The translations under genes were made by a program, and so were the position numbers. A DNA stretch of 64,000 nt, taken from NCBI RefSeq assembly GCF_027922365.1, contig NZ_BSFN01000011.1, positions 98,725 to 162,724 on the forward strand. The letters run 5' to 3'. Source of the stretch: Pseudomonas turukhanskensis. GTDB lineage: Bacteria; Pseudomonadota; Gammaproteobacteria; Pseudomonadales; Pseudomonadaceae. The notes under the pieces were generated by a model. It was not told the origin of the DNA, ran no database searches, and saw only the letters and a program-made list of their open reading frames with translations. This document shows positions 8,850 to 17,411 of this stretch, piece after piece. The first letter of the stretch is position 1, and each line of letters begins with the position of its first letter.

Positions 8850-11255
8850 TCAAGGCTTATCCGGCAGCGCATACGCAATCACGTAATCCCCCCGCTCCGG
8901 CGACTGCCGCGCGCCACCGGCGCTTACCACGATGTACTGCTTGCCAGTCTTGGGCGACACATAGGTCATGGGGCCCGACTGGCTACCCACCGGCAACCGC
9001 GCTTTCCACACTTCCTCGCCGCTGCCGCTATCGAAGGCGCGCAGGTAGAAATCCTGGGTACCGGCAAAGAACAGCAAGCCCGACTGCGTCGCCATGGAAG
9101 CACCCAAGGTCGGCATACCAATCGGAATCGGCAGGTGCATCTTGATGCCCAGCGGACCGGTGTCTTGCACCGTGCCGACCGGCACCTGCCACACCAGCTT
9201 GCGAGTTTTCAGGTCGATGGCGGACATGGTGCCAAACGGCGGCTTCTGGCACGGAATACCGGCCACCGACAGGAAGCGCTCACGCATGGCGCCGAATGGC
9301 GTACCGGCCTGCGGCACCACGCCCATTTCGATACCACTGGCACCGGCGGCGATCTTCTCGCGCGGGATCATGTAGTTGGCCAGGCCCAGGCGCATGTCGT
9401 TGACGAACATATAGTTGGTGGTCGGGTCTACCGAAACGCTGCCCCAGTTCATGCCACCCAGCGAGCCTGGGAACTGCAACGCACGGTCCAGGCCCGGCGG
9501 GGTGTAGACGCCTTCGTGGCGCATGCCTTTGAACTGGATGCGGCACAGCAACTGGTCGAATACCGTGGCGCCCCACATGTCCGACTCATACAGCTGCTGG
9601 TTGCCGATTGACGGCATATCCACCGAGAACGGCTGGGTCGGCGAATAGCGTTCACCCGGAACATTGCCTTGCGGCACGGGCTTTTCGTCGACTTTGGCAA
9701 TCGGCACGCCGGTCGCGCGGTTAAGCAGGAAAATTTCACCCTGCTTGGTGATCTGCGCCAGCGCCGGCTGGGTGCCACCGGCATCGTCCGGTACATCGTA
9801 AAGCAGCGGCTGCGCGGGAATGTCAAAGTCCCAGAGGTCGTGGTGGGTCATCTGGAAGTGCCAGCGAATGGCGCCGGTCGCGGCTTCCACAGCAACCACC
9901 GACGAGCTGTACTTATCGTCCAGCTCGGTGCGCTCGCCCGCCCAGAAGTCGGGCGTGGCGTTGCCGGTTGGCAGGTAGATCAGGCCGAGTTTTTCGTCAT
10001 AGGCCATGGCCGACCACACGTTCGGCGTACCACGGGTGTAGGTCTGCCCTTCGGGCGGGCGCTTGGTGGTTTGCGGGTTGCCCGGATCCCAGGCCCACAC
10101 CAGCTCGCCACTGTGCACATCAAAGGCACGTACCACACCTGGCGGTTCACCGGTGGAGAAGTTGTCCGCCACCCGGCCACCAACCACCACCACATTGCCC
10201 GCCACCAACGGCGTCGAAGTTTGCTGGTAGTAACCGTCTTTCACTTCACCCATGTCGGTCTTCAGATCGACCGTACCCTGATTGCCGAAATCGGCGCAGG
10301 GTTCGCCCGTTTCGGCGTTGATAGCAATCAGACGGGCATCGATGGTGGGCAGAAAAATACGCTTGGCGCAGGCCACAGGTGCGGCTGCCGTATCGGCGGG
10401 CGCGGCTGCCGGCGCTGCTTCCTCAAAGTAGCCCAGCCCGCGGCAACGCTGCCAGTTGGGTGCCGAACCTTTTGGGTCGAAGTGCCAACGTTCTTTGCCG
10501 CTGTCGACGTCAATCGCAAACACCTTGCCGTAGGCGGTGCAGTGATAGAGCGTATCGCCGATCTGCAGCGGGGTGTTCTGGTCTTCGGCGCCGGAGCCTG
10601 TGCTTTGCGGCAAGTCGCCGCTGCGGAAGGTCCAGGCCACCTGTAGTTGGTTGACGTTGTCCTTGTTGATCTGGTCCAGCGCGGCAAACCGGTCGCCGTG
10701 GGTGGTGTTGCCCCAGTGCTTCCAGTCTTTCTGCTCCTGGCCCTTGGCAACCGGCGTCACCGCCGCCTCGCTGTCGGCCGCAACGATGGGGTTCAGCACA
10801 AAGGCATAGGCCGAGGTGGCGACAATCGCCGCCGCCAACAGGCCGCTCAACACATAAGCGCCACGGCCATCGCCGTCGTGTGGCTCGGGGGCAACCCGCA
10901 GCAGGGTCGGATAAAGCAGCGCCACCACCAGACCGATCACCGCGAAAACAAACAGACGCGACACCAGCGGCCAGAATTCAAACCCGGTTTCCCATACCGC
11001 CCAGATCACCGAGAGCAACAGAATCACGCCATAGAGTGACGCACCATTAGGGTTGCCTTTGGCAATCAGCACGCCGGCGCCTAGCATAGCCAGGCCGCAC
11101 AATACGAAATACCAGCTGCCACCCAGCACCGCCAGGTAGGCGCCACCACCGGCCAGGTATAAACCGACCAGGGCAATCGCCACCCCGACCACTACCAGCA
11201 GCCAACGGGCAAAAGCCCCGGGACGTCGCCGTTCTACGGCCAGTGCATCATTCAT
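8850..11255 (-). CDS. gcd: Membrane-bound PQQ-dependent glucose dehydrogenase
   Basis: Quinoprotein that oxidises glucose to gluconolactone in the periplasm and passes electrons to ubiquinone; in Pseudomonas it feeds the direct oxidative route and acidifies the medium. The 801-residue length is normal. Residues 1-135 contain about five membrane helices. From about residue 165 the eight-bladed PQQ propeller is seen: 'WKHWGNTTHGDRFAALDQIN', 'DQNTPLQIGDTLYHCTAYGK', 'WHFDPKG', 'GGRVADNFSTGEPPGVVRAF', 'HHDLWDFDIPAQPLL', 'GGMNWGSVSVDPTTNYMFVN', ending 'YIVVSAGGARQSPERGDYVI'. AGGAGG lies upstream of the ATG at 11253-11255. It is divergent from a probable PQQ receptor. Located here between two parts of the LPS core cluster. 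Confidence 0.96.
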   Translation of the reverse strand: MNDALAVERRRPGAFARWLLVVVGVAIALVGLYLAGGGAYLAVLGGSWYFVLCGLAMLGAGVLIAKGNPNGASLYGVILLLSVIWAVWETGFEFWPLVSRLFVFAVIGLVVALLYPTLLRVAPEPHDGDGRGAYVLSGLLAAAIVATSAYAFVLNPIVAADSEAAVTPVAKGQEQKDWKHWGNTTHGDRFAALDQINKDNVNQLQVAWTFRSGDLPQSTGSGAEDQNTPLQIGDTLYHCTAYGKVFAIDVDSGKERWHFDPKGSAPNWQRCRGLGYFEEAAPAAAPADTAAAPVACAKRIFLPTIDARLIAINAETGEPCADFGNQGTVDLKTDMGEVKDGYYQQTSTPLVAGNVVVVGGRVADNFSTGEPPGVVRAFDVHSGELVWAWDPGNPQTTKRPPEGQTYTRGTPNVWSAMAYDEKLGLIYLPTGNATPDFWAGERTELDDKYSSSVVAVEAATGAIRWHFQMTHHDLWDFDIPAQPLLYDVPDDAGGTQPALAQITKQGEIFLLNRATGVPIAKVDEKPVPQGNVPGERYSPTQPFSVDMPSIGNQQLYESDMWGATVFDQLLCRIQFKGMRHEGVYTPPGLDRALQFPGSLGGMNWGSVSVDPTTNYMFVNDMRLGLANYMIPREKIAAGASGIEMGVVPQAGTPFGAMRERFLSVAGIPCQKPPFGTMSAIDLKTRKLVWQVPVGTVQDTGPLGIKMHLPIPIGMPTLGASMATQSGLLFFAGTQDFYLRAFDSGSGEEVWKARLPVGSQSGPMTYVSPKTGKQYIVVSAGGARQSPERGDYVIAYALPDKP

Positions 11256-11376
11256 GCGTTATATCCTCCTGCTCAATCAACCTGTACTCGCGAGCCGCTG
11301 GCATTCGGCCAGCCGCGATAAGGGCGCGGATTCTGCCGCGCATTCAAACGGCTTACACCTGGCAAGCAGTAGGTCA

Positions 11377-11392
11377 TTAACCATTTAGTTAA
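11377..11392. promoter_or_regulatory. Imperfect palindrome between gcd and pqqU
   Basis: TTAACCATTTAGTTAA in the 259-base divergent intergenic region, with TTAAC/GTTAA arms. It is well placed (about 120 bases from each start codon) to be an operator shared by the two divergent genes, but no regulator can be named. Confidence 0.35.
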
Positions 11393-11514
11393 CAAGGCTC
11401 TGGCGCAAACTCAGCGCTGGAGCGGCTCGGCGAGGGGTGACTTTATGGTCGATAATCGCCCACTATGCTTACACCGCGACCGCAGCGGCATTACTGACCT
11501 GTATAACGCCGGCG

Positions 11515-13608
11515 ATGAATTCATTGAACCGACTCCCCCCGTTCCCCCTGCTGCTGACTCTGCTTGCCGTTACCCACGCCAATGCCAGCGATGCGCCCGA
11601 CCTTTCACTGACACTCGACCCACTGGTGGTCAGTGGCTCACGCCAGGCCAGCGACAGCTTCAGCCTGCCCTTCTCGATAGATAGCGTAGATCGTCAGCAG
11701 ATCAGTGACGGGCAATTGGGCATCAACGCCTCGGAAGCCCTTAACCGTGTGCCCGGTCTGGTGGTACAGAACCGCCAAAACTACGCCCAGGATTTGCAGA
11801 TTTCGTCCCGTGGCTTTGGCGCCCGCTCTGCGTTTGGCGTGCGTGGACTCAAACTGATCAGCGACGGCATTCCGGCCAGCACCGCCGACGGCCAGGGCCA
11901 GGCCGCCACCTTCAATCTGGATACCGCCGAGCGCATCGAAGTGCTGCGCGGCCCAGCTTCTACCTTGTATGGCAGCAATGCCGGCGGCGTGGTTCAGGTC
12001 TTTTCTCGCGACCCCGAAGGCCCGCCGAAGGTCGACGCCGAGACGATTTTTGGCAGCGACGGCCTGAACAAAAACCACCTGAGCGCCGAAGGTGCCAATG
12101 AAAAGGCGGGGTTCCTGCTCGACGCTTCACGCATGGACACCGACGGCTACCGCGACCACAGCGCCGCCCGCCGCGACCAGACGTTCGCCAAGCTCAACCT
12201 GAAGCCCGATGCCGACAGCAAGCTGGCATTTATCTACAGCAGCCTGGAGCAGAACGGCACGCAGGATCCGCTCGGGCAAACGTGGGAGGCTTACAAGCAA
12301 GACCCGCGTTCAGTCACCGCCAATGCCGAGATTTACAACACGCGCAAAAGCATCGACCACCAGCAAGTGGGTGCCAATTACGAGCGTTACTTTGGTGACT
12401 CAACGCTGCAAGCGACGGCGTATACCGGCAAACGCAGCGTGATTCAGTACCTCTCGATTCCCAAAGGCTCGCCGGCCAATAACAACAACGGCGGCGGCGT
12501 AGTGGCCTTTGATCGCCGCTTCTACGGCGGCAGCCTGCGCTGGCTGCAACCGGTGGGCGATGTCGACCTGGTGTTCGGCTTGGACTACGACCAGAGCGAA
12601 GACGACCGCCAGGGTTACCAGAACTTTGTCGGCGATGAACTCGGCGTGAAAGGCGCCCTGCGCCGCGACGAAAAAGACACCGCCACCAGCCTCGACCCCT
12701 ATGCCCAGGCCACCTGGAAAATTGGCGACTGGACCCTGCAAGGTGGGCTGCGTTACAGCACCGTGGAAATCGACGTGGATGACCATTACCTGGTCAACGG
12801 CGATGACAGCGGCAACCGCCGTTACGAACAGGCCAGTCCGGCTGTCAGCCTGGGCTACGCCTTTACCCCGGAGCTCAATGGCTACGTGAGCGTGGGGCGC
12901 GGCTTTGAAACGCCGACCCAGGGCGAGCTGGCGTATGCCCCGAACAATGTGGCCGGAGTGAACTACAACCTCGACCCGTCGACCAGCACCCAGTACGAGG
13001 TGGGCGTGAAGGCGTTGCTGGGTAATGCGACGCGGGTCAATGCCGCGCTGTTCCAGATAAACACCGACGACGAGATCGTGGTGTTCGCCAATAGCAACGG
13101 CCGCACCAGCTACCAGAACGCCGGGCGCACGCAACGGCGCGGTTTCGAGTTGGGCGTGCAAAGCCAGCTCAGCGAACAGTGGACTGCCAACCTCGCCTAC
13201 ACCTACCTGGCGGCCCAGTACGACTCCAGCTTTGTCAGCGGCACGCGCGCCGTAGACAGCGGCAACAACCTTCCCGGCGTGCCGCGCACAACGGTTTTCA
13301 CCGAGCTCAACTGGCAACCAGCGGATGGCGTCAGCACCGCCATCGAAGGCCTTTACCGCAGCAAGGTGTATGTCGAAGACAGCAACACCGCCAAGCCAGC
13401 CCCGGCCTATAGCGTGTTCAACTGGCGGGCGCGGTTTGAGCAGCAATACGGTGCGTGGACCGTGCACCAGCTCGTACGGCTGGATAACCTGCTGGACCGG
13501 CAATACGTGGGGTCGGTGATTGTTGGCGACGGCAACAACCGCTACTACGAGGCAGCGCCGGGGCGCAGCTGGTATGCCGGCGCCGGGGTTTCGTATCAGT
13601 TCGAGTAA
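11515..13608 (+). CDS. pqqU: TonB-dependent outer-membrane receptor, PqqU (YncD)-like, probable PQQ uptake
   Basis: A 697-residue TonB-dependent transporter beginning MNSLNRLPPFPLLLTLLAVT, with a signal peptide ending near 'HANA'. It has a plug domain ('ALNRVPGLVVQNRQNYAQDL', 'RIEVLRGPASTLYGSNAGGV') and a 22-strand-type barrel ending '...KVYVEDSNTAKP' and 'RYYEAAPGRSWYAG' with terminal Phe-Glu (YQFE). From memory, E. coli YncD shares VQNRQNYAQDLQ, an EQYDTRKTI-like segment (here EIYNTRKSI), 'YVGSVIV' and a matching C-terminus. YncD/PqqU takes up pyrroloquinoline quinone. Divergence from gcd, a PQQ enzyme, supports the same substrate here. The start at 11515 is preferred because it begins a signal peptide. 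Followed at once by a repeat and a convergent kinase gene. Confidence 0.85.
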   Translation: MNSLNRLPPFPLLLTLLAVTHANASDAPDLSLTLDPLVVSGSRQASDSFSLPFSIDSVDRQQISDGQLGINASEALNRVPGLVVQNRQNYAQDLQISSRGFGARSAFGVRGLKLISDGIPASTADGQGQAATFNLDTAERIEVLRGPASTLYGSNAGGVVQVFSRDPEGPPKVDAETIFGSDGLNKNHLSAEGANEKAGFLLDASRMDTDGYRDHSAARRDQTFAKLNLKPDADSKLAFIYSSLEQNGTQDPLGQTWEAYKQDPRSVTANAEIYNTRKSIDHQQVGANYERYFGDSTLQATAYTGKRSVIQYLSIPKGSPANNNNGGGVVAFDRRFYGGSLRWLQPVGDVDLVFGLDYDQSEDDRQGYQNFVGDELGVKGALRRDEKDTATSLDPYAQATWKIGDWTLQGGLRYSTVEIDVDDHYLVNGDDSGNRRYEQASPAVSLGYAFTPELNGYVSVGRGFETPTQGELAYAPNNVAGVNYNLDPSTSTQYEVGVKALLGNATRVNAALFQINTDDEIVVFANSNGRTSYQNAGRTQRRGFELGVQSQLSEQWTANLAYTYLAAQYDSSFVSGTRAVDSGNNLPGVPRTTVFTELNWQPADGVSTAIEGLYRSKVYVEDSNTAKPAPAYSVFNWRARFEQQYGAWTVHQLVRLDNLLDRQYVGSVIVGDGNNRYYEAAPGRSWYAGAGVSYQFE

Positions 13609-13614
13609 GCCTTT

Positions 13615-13680
13615 GTAGGGTGCGCTATGCGCACCGGGCGACCTCAGGGATAACGCAACGGTGCGCAGAGCACACCCTAC
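13615..13680. repeat. Palindromic repeat, GTAGGGTGYGC family
   Basis: Left arm GTAGGGTGCGCTATGCGCACC (shown to 20 bases elsewhere as the same family) at 13615-13635, inverted right arm at 13660-13680 ending CACACCCTAC. The same family is found at 43221-43285, as a left arm at 47829-47850 and as a right arm at 51401-51421. It lies between convergent pqqU and the tandem-kinase gene and may also end transcription from both. Confidence 0.8.
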
Positions 13681-13694
13681 GAAGCGCAACAGCG

Positions 13695-15116
13695 TTAGAG
13701 GGTGGGCAAACGCTGATCCAGCAGTTTGAACAGCGCCGTATCTGTCGGCCAGTTGCGCAAGAACCGCGCGCGATCGCGTGCGTAGGCCTTGGCGAAACTG
13801 CTTTGGCTGCGGTGCTGCTGCATGGCATCCAGGTCAATCAGGGTCCATTGGTTCTGGTACCAGAACAGGTTGTGGCCTTTGAAGTCGCCATGGCTAATGC
13901 GCTCGCGAATCAGCGCGGCGAACAGCTGGTCCAGCGCCAGCAGTTCGCTGTCCGGCGGCGTGCTGTGCAGGAACGGCGAAAACCGTGCAATCAGGTCTTC
14001 ATTGCCGCAGTAGGCGGTTACCAGATACGCGCGACCGCGCAGCCAGCACCAGCGTCGCTCGATCACGGCCAACGGTTGCGGCGTGGCGATGCCCAGCACC
14101 TGCAGGCGATTGCCTTCACGCCAGCTGTGCCAGGCGCGGCTGGGGCGCCAGAAGCGTTTTAGCCAGTGGGCGAAGTTTTTCACATTGTAGCGTTTGACCA
14201 CCAACGGCTCGCCGCCCACCTCTACCCGCGCCACGGTTGCGGCGCCGCCGGTTTTATACAGATGGCCGGCGTCGATGGCGGCGTCCGGTTCAGCCAGCAA
14301 GGCTAGCAAACGTGGCTCGGCTTCGCGACGTACTACGCGCAAAACAAAGGCACCGATCTTAGCGCTGAAGAGGCTGCATTCACGGGCGGCTTTTTTCAGG
14401 TAATCGCGCACACGCCAGCGCCGCACCGTAGCGATTTCACCGAGCAGCTTTTCCAGCGGCAACGCGTGCTCGCCGTTGGCGAGCAGGTAATGAATCAGCA
14501 ACTCTTCCAGAAACGGCTCGAGGTTGGCCGGCAACTGGGCGAAAAACACCCCGAGGTTGCGCAGCACTTCATCGCGGCCCAACGGCTGCCCAGGCACCTG
14601 CGCCTGCACGCCGCCGCCGTCGATCAGGTACAGCTGGCCGTTGTGGTGCAGCAAGTTGTCCAGATGCAGGTCGGCTTGCCACAGGCCTTTGCTGTGCAAC
14701 TGGGCAATCGCGCCCAAGGCCTGAGCCAGTACCTGTTGCTGGCCATCGGACGCGGGCGCCTCATGCTCCACTGCCCGCCAGGCTTCGCCCAGACTCTGCG
14801 CGCCATCGAGGTAGTCAAACAGCAACCAGCCGCCCTCGCCCGCCGTGAAGCCTTCGGCCAAGAGTGCCGGAGTCAGCAGGCCATGGTCGGCGAGCAGGTG
14901 CACGCCCTTGGACTCACGGTGAAAGTGCCGCTCGGCCTTACCGCCCACCAGCAACTTGGCCAGCACCTGCCGCCCTTGCCACTGAGCAACGCCGACATAA
15001 CGCTGCCCCGGCAACACCCGCAACAGGCTTTGCAGCGTCACCGTGTCGCTCCCCAGCTGCACGCTCACGGGCAAGGCCGGCGATCGACCGGCATCACGCA
15101 GTTGGCTCAGGTTCAT
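13695..15116 (-). CDS. Tandem-domain LPS kinase (PA5006-like)
   Basis: A 473-residue cytoplasmic protein with two WaaP/InaA-type kinase folds in one chain. Domain 1 (about 25-230) has VLAKLL (K54), catalytic loop QADLHLDNLL with Asp149, and LIDGGG at 165-170. Domain 2 (about 285-465) has VVKRYN, ISHGDFKGHNLFWY with Asp411, and LIDLDAM. Both retain the catalytic Asp, so both could be active. It matches P. aeruginosa PA5006 in length and position after wapQ. Likely role: phosphorylation of inner-core heptose in LPS, which Pseudomonas needs for outer-membrane integrity. ATGA overlap with wapQ; last gene of the waaF operon, followed by a repeat. Confidence 0.85.
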   Translation of the reverse strand: MNLSQLRDAGRSPALPVSVQLGSDTVTLQSLLRVLPGQRYVGVAQWQGRQVLAKLLVGGKAERHFHRESKGVHLLADHGLLTPALLAEGFTAGEGGWLLFDYLDGAQSLGEAWRAVEHEAPASDGQQQVLAQALGAIAQLHSKGLWQADLHLDNLLHHNGQLYLIDGGGVQAQVPGQPLGRDEVLRNLGVFFAQLPANLEPFLEELLIHYLLANGEHALPLEKLLGEIATVRRWRVRDYLKKAARECSLFSAKIGAFVLRVVRREAEPRLLALLAEPDAAIDAGHLYKTGGAATVARVEVGGEPLVVKRYNVKNFAHWLKRFWRPSRAWHSWREGNRLQVLGIATPQPLAVIERRWCWLRGRAYLVTAYCGNEDLIARFSPFLHSTPPDSELLALDQLFAALIRERISHGDFKGHNLFWYQNQWTLIDLDAMQQHRSQSSFAKAYARDRARFLRNWPTDTALFKLLDQRLPTL

Positions 15117-15859
15117 TTGCGCGAAGCCTTGTGCGCGCTGCGGGCGCCCAGGCGCTGGCTCCAGCCCTTGGCGCCGCCTTTATCGCCGACATAGGCGAGC
15201 AGCAGTTGCCAGACCTCTTCCTGACTCCAGCTGCTGGCGCGGCGCAGCAGCGGCTCCAGGTCTTTGATGCGATCACGCTTGCCGAATACCAGGCGCCGGG
15301 TTTTCTCCAGGTCGATCAACTGCGCATCGAAGCCTTCGGCCGATTCGCGCAGGAAAATATGCTTGGGATAAAAACAGCCGTGCATCTGATGAGCCGCGTG
15401 CAGGCGTCGCGCCAGTTCACCACAGGCCTTGAGAATGGCCATGCGCTGCACCTCGCTGTGGCTGTCCCAGTCGCGCAGCCAATGGTCGAGGTCTTGCCAG
15501 CCGTCCAGGGCGCGGGTCAGCAGAATGGCCTGGTGCTTGCCGTCCACATTGCGCTGGGCAAAGAACGCCGCGTGCAGCGCCGGAATGCCGAGCTTTTGAT
15601 AGCGCTCGATATTGCGCAGCTCACGGGCAAAGGTCGGCTCGCCAAAAGGGTGCATCACACTGCGGGTCAGGTGGTTGGTCTGGCGCTTGAGGTAGTACGC
15701 CGACTCGCCCAGCACCAGGCGCGATACGGTGCTGTAGCCGCCACGCTCGGTATTGGGCTCGTCCACCGCGTCCAGCTCCAACGCCCACAGGGCGTCGAAG
15801 TTATCGAGCTGGTGAGCCGCCAGAATCGCGCGGTCCTCGGCAGCAATAAAGTCCTTCAT
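15113..15859 (-). CDS. wapQ: LPS core heptose kinase-like protein WapQ, catalytic Asp replaced by Cys
   Basis: A 248-residue InaA/WaaP-family protein matching WapQ (PA5007) in size and order. It has 'STVSRLVLGESAYYLKRQTN' (K59 as likely ATP lysine), 'ILLTRALDGWQDLDHW', a catalytic-loop equivalent 'MHGCFYPKHIFLRE' at 159-172 and 'AQLIDLEKTRR' at 179-189. The position held by the catalytic Asp in WaaP (HRDCY) is Cys162 here. The ATP Lys and the later metal-binding Asp are kept. Either the protein works by a variant mechanism or it is a pseudokinase. ATGA overlaps with wapP upstream and the tandem kinase downstream indicate tight coupling. Confidence 0.88.
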   Translation of the reverse strand: MKDFIAAEDRAILAAHQLDNFDALWALELDAVDEPNTERGGYSTVSRLVLGESAYYLKRQTNHLTRSVMHPFGEPTFARELRNIERYQKLGIPALHAAFFAQRNVDGKHQAILLTRALDGWQDLDHWLRDWDSHSEVQRMAILKACGELARRLHAAHQMHGCFYPKHIFLRESAEGFDAQLIDLEKTRRLVFGKRDRIKDLEPLLRRASSWSQEEVWQLLLAYVGDKGGAKGWSQRLGARSAHKASRK

Positions 15860-16590
15860 TCCCGGCCCTCGAAGAATTTCACGATCTTGCGGATCTGTTT
15901 TTTGTCCGCCGGGTGGAGCCTGGCGTGCCCGCTGTATTGCAGATAAAAGCGCAGACGCTGGGTGCTGGACAGCGTGTACTTGGCGACCTTGTCCAGACAG
16001 GCGAGGTCTTTGATGATCCGGTAGCGCAGGACAAAACCACGCCAGAACGCGCCGTTGGGGCAGTCGATAAAAAACAGTTTGCCCTGGTCATCCACCAGCA
16101 AGTTGCGCCACTTCAGATCGTTATGGGTGAAGTGATGGTCATGCATGGTCCGCGTGCCGTGGGCCAGTTGGCGGCTGATGCCGTCTACCCAGGCGCGGTC
16201 CTGCAGGCGCGCGTCACCGTTCTTGGCCATGCGCCCCAGGTCATCGGTATTGGGCAATTCACGGGTGATCATCGCGCCGCGCACGAAGGCCCCCTTGCAG
16301 CGCTCGTACCCACGGGCCACCACGTCGGCGGTGGGCAGGCCCCACTCGGCGAAGCGCTTGAGGTTCTGCCACTCACTGCGTACCCGCAGGCGTCCCAGAT
16401 AGGGGCGCAGGCCTTTGCCCGCGCTGCGGTAGCGCTTGACGTAATAGCGCACGCCGTCGCGCTCGATGCGGATGACTTCGGACACCGGGTCGCGGGTCAT
16501 GCGCTCGCCGGTCAGGGCGAACACAGCATCAAGGCTGCCAAAGTCGGCGGCGAGGCGCTGATAGGAAGGTTCCAGGTACCACGACGCCAT
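15856..16590 (-). CDS. wapP: LPS core heptose kinase WapP
   Basis: A 244-residue kinase predicted to phosphorylate an inner-core heptose of LPS on the cytoplasmic side. Seen: ATP lysine in 'YYVKRYRSAG' (K52), catalytic loop FTHNDLKWRNLL with Asp158, and metal-binding 'LFFIDCPNGAFW' with Asp176. Size and gene order match WapP (PA5008). The ATG at 16588-16590 overlaps the waaP stop by one base (TGATG), and its own stop overlaps the wapQ start. Confidence 0.92.
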   Translation of the reverse strand: MASWYLEPSYQRLAADFGSLDAVFALTGERMTRDPVSEVIRIERDGVRYYVKRYRSAGKGLRPYLGRLRVRSEWQNLKRFAEWGLPTADVVARGYERCKGAFVRGAMITRELPNTDDLGRMAKNGDARLQDRAWVDGISRQLAHGTRTMHDHHFTHNDLKWRNLLVDDQGKLFFIDCPNGAFWRGFVLRYRIIKDLACLDKVAKYTLSSTQRLRFYLQYSGHARLHPADKKQIRKIVKFFEGRE

Positions 16591-17411
16591 CAGAGCGCGT
16601 CCCCATAGCGTTGTTTGCGGTCGTACAGCTTGGCAGCCTTGCGTTCCAGCCAGGCCAGCAGCTCGGCCTCTTCACGCAGAATCTGGCGCAGGTTGCAGGT
16701 GCCTTTGGCGACGAGGAAATAGCTGCGCAGAAACCGCAGCTTGTCGCGCTGGGTGAGGCCAATATCCAGCGCCGAGAAGTACAGGGCGGCCAGATCTTTG
16801 TCGCGCCAGCGGCGGCTGATTTTCTCGCGGCTCTGCGCGCGGTGCAGGTCGATAACCGACAGTTTGAAATCATCGGCCGTCACCGGTTTGTCGGTGTGCA
16901 GCAGAAAGTGGCAGATATAGCAGTCGCGGTGATTGACCCCGGCGGCGTGCATCATGCCGGTCATGCGCGCCACTTCGGCGATCAAGGCCCGCTTCAGGCG
17001 CGGCTCGGGCGGCTGCGTGCGCCAGTCGATGCTGAAGTCTTCCAGGCTGACGGTGGGCGCCAATTCCTCGGTGACGATAAACGAGTGCTGCGCCGCCGGG
17101 TTGTTGCCGCGCTCGCCGAAGGCTACGGCGGTCATGGTCGGCACGCCCACTTCGGTCAGGCGCTCGATGGCTTTGAGCTCCTGCCCGGCACCAAGCACCG
17201 GCAGTTTGGCGGTCAACAGGTTCTTGAAGATTTCGCCCCAGCCGATGCCGCGGTGAATTTTCACGAAGTAGCCACGACCATCGACTTCGGTGCGCAGGGT
17301 GCGGCGGCCTTCCAACTCGCGGTACACCTGGCCGTCAAGGCGCTCGACGGCATCAAAGGCGTCCTGCCCGGCCCACAGCCGCTTGAACGGCTCAGTCAGC
17401 ATCAGCTTCAC
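16590..17411 (-). CDS. waaP: LPS core heptose (I) kinase WaaP
   Basis: Sugar kinase that phosphorylates heptose I of the LPS inner core; essential in P. aeruginosa. The 273-residue protein has 'GRGYFVKIHRGIGWGEIFKN' (K51), 'SFIVTEELAPTVSLEDF', the catalytic loop NHRDCYICHFLL with Asp163, and 'LSVIDLHRAQSREKISRRWR', essentially the P. aeruginosa WaaP pattern. The GTG at 17409-17411 is taken as start: it gives the family N-terminus (MKLMLTEPFKRLW) and a GTGA overlap with waaG. An ATG three codons later is the alternative. Confidence 0.95.
   Translation of the reverse strand: MKLMLTEPFKRLWAGQDAFDAVERLDGQVYRELEGRRTLRTEVDGRGYFVKIHRGIGWGEIFKNLLTAKLPVLGAGQELKAIERLTEVGVPTMTAVAFGERGNNPAAQHSFIVTEELAPTVSLEDFSIDWRTQPPEPRLKRALIAEVARMTGMMHAAGVNHRDCYICHFLLHTDKPVTADDFKLSVIDLHRAQSREKISRRWRDKDLAALYFSALDIGLTQRDKLRFLRSYFLVAKGTCNLRQILREEAELLAWLERKAAKLYDRKQRYGDAL

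Noticed and set aside
12400..13689. 429-codon leftward frame antisense to pqqU
   Set aside because: The plus-strand receptor matches YncD over its length; the reverse frame is an artefact of codon bias.
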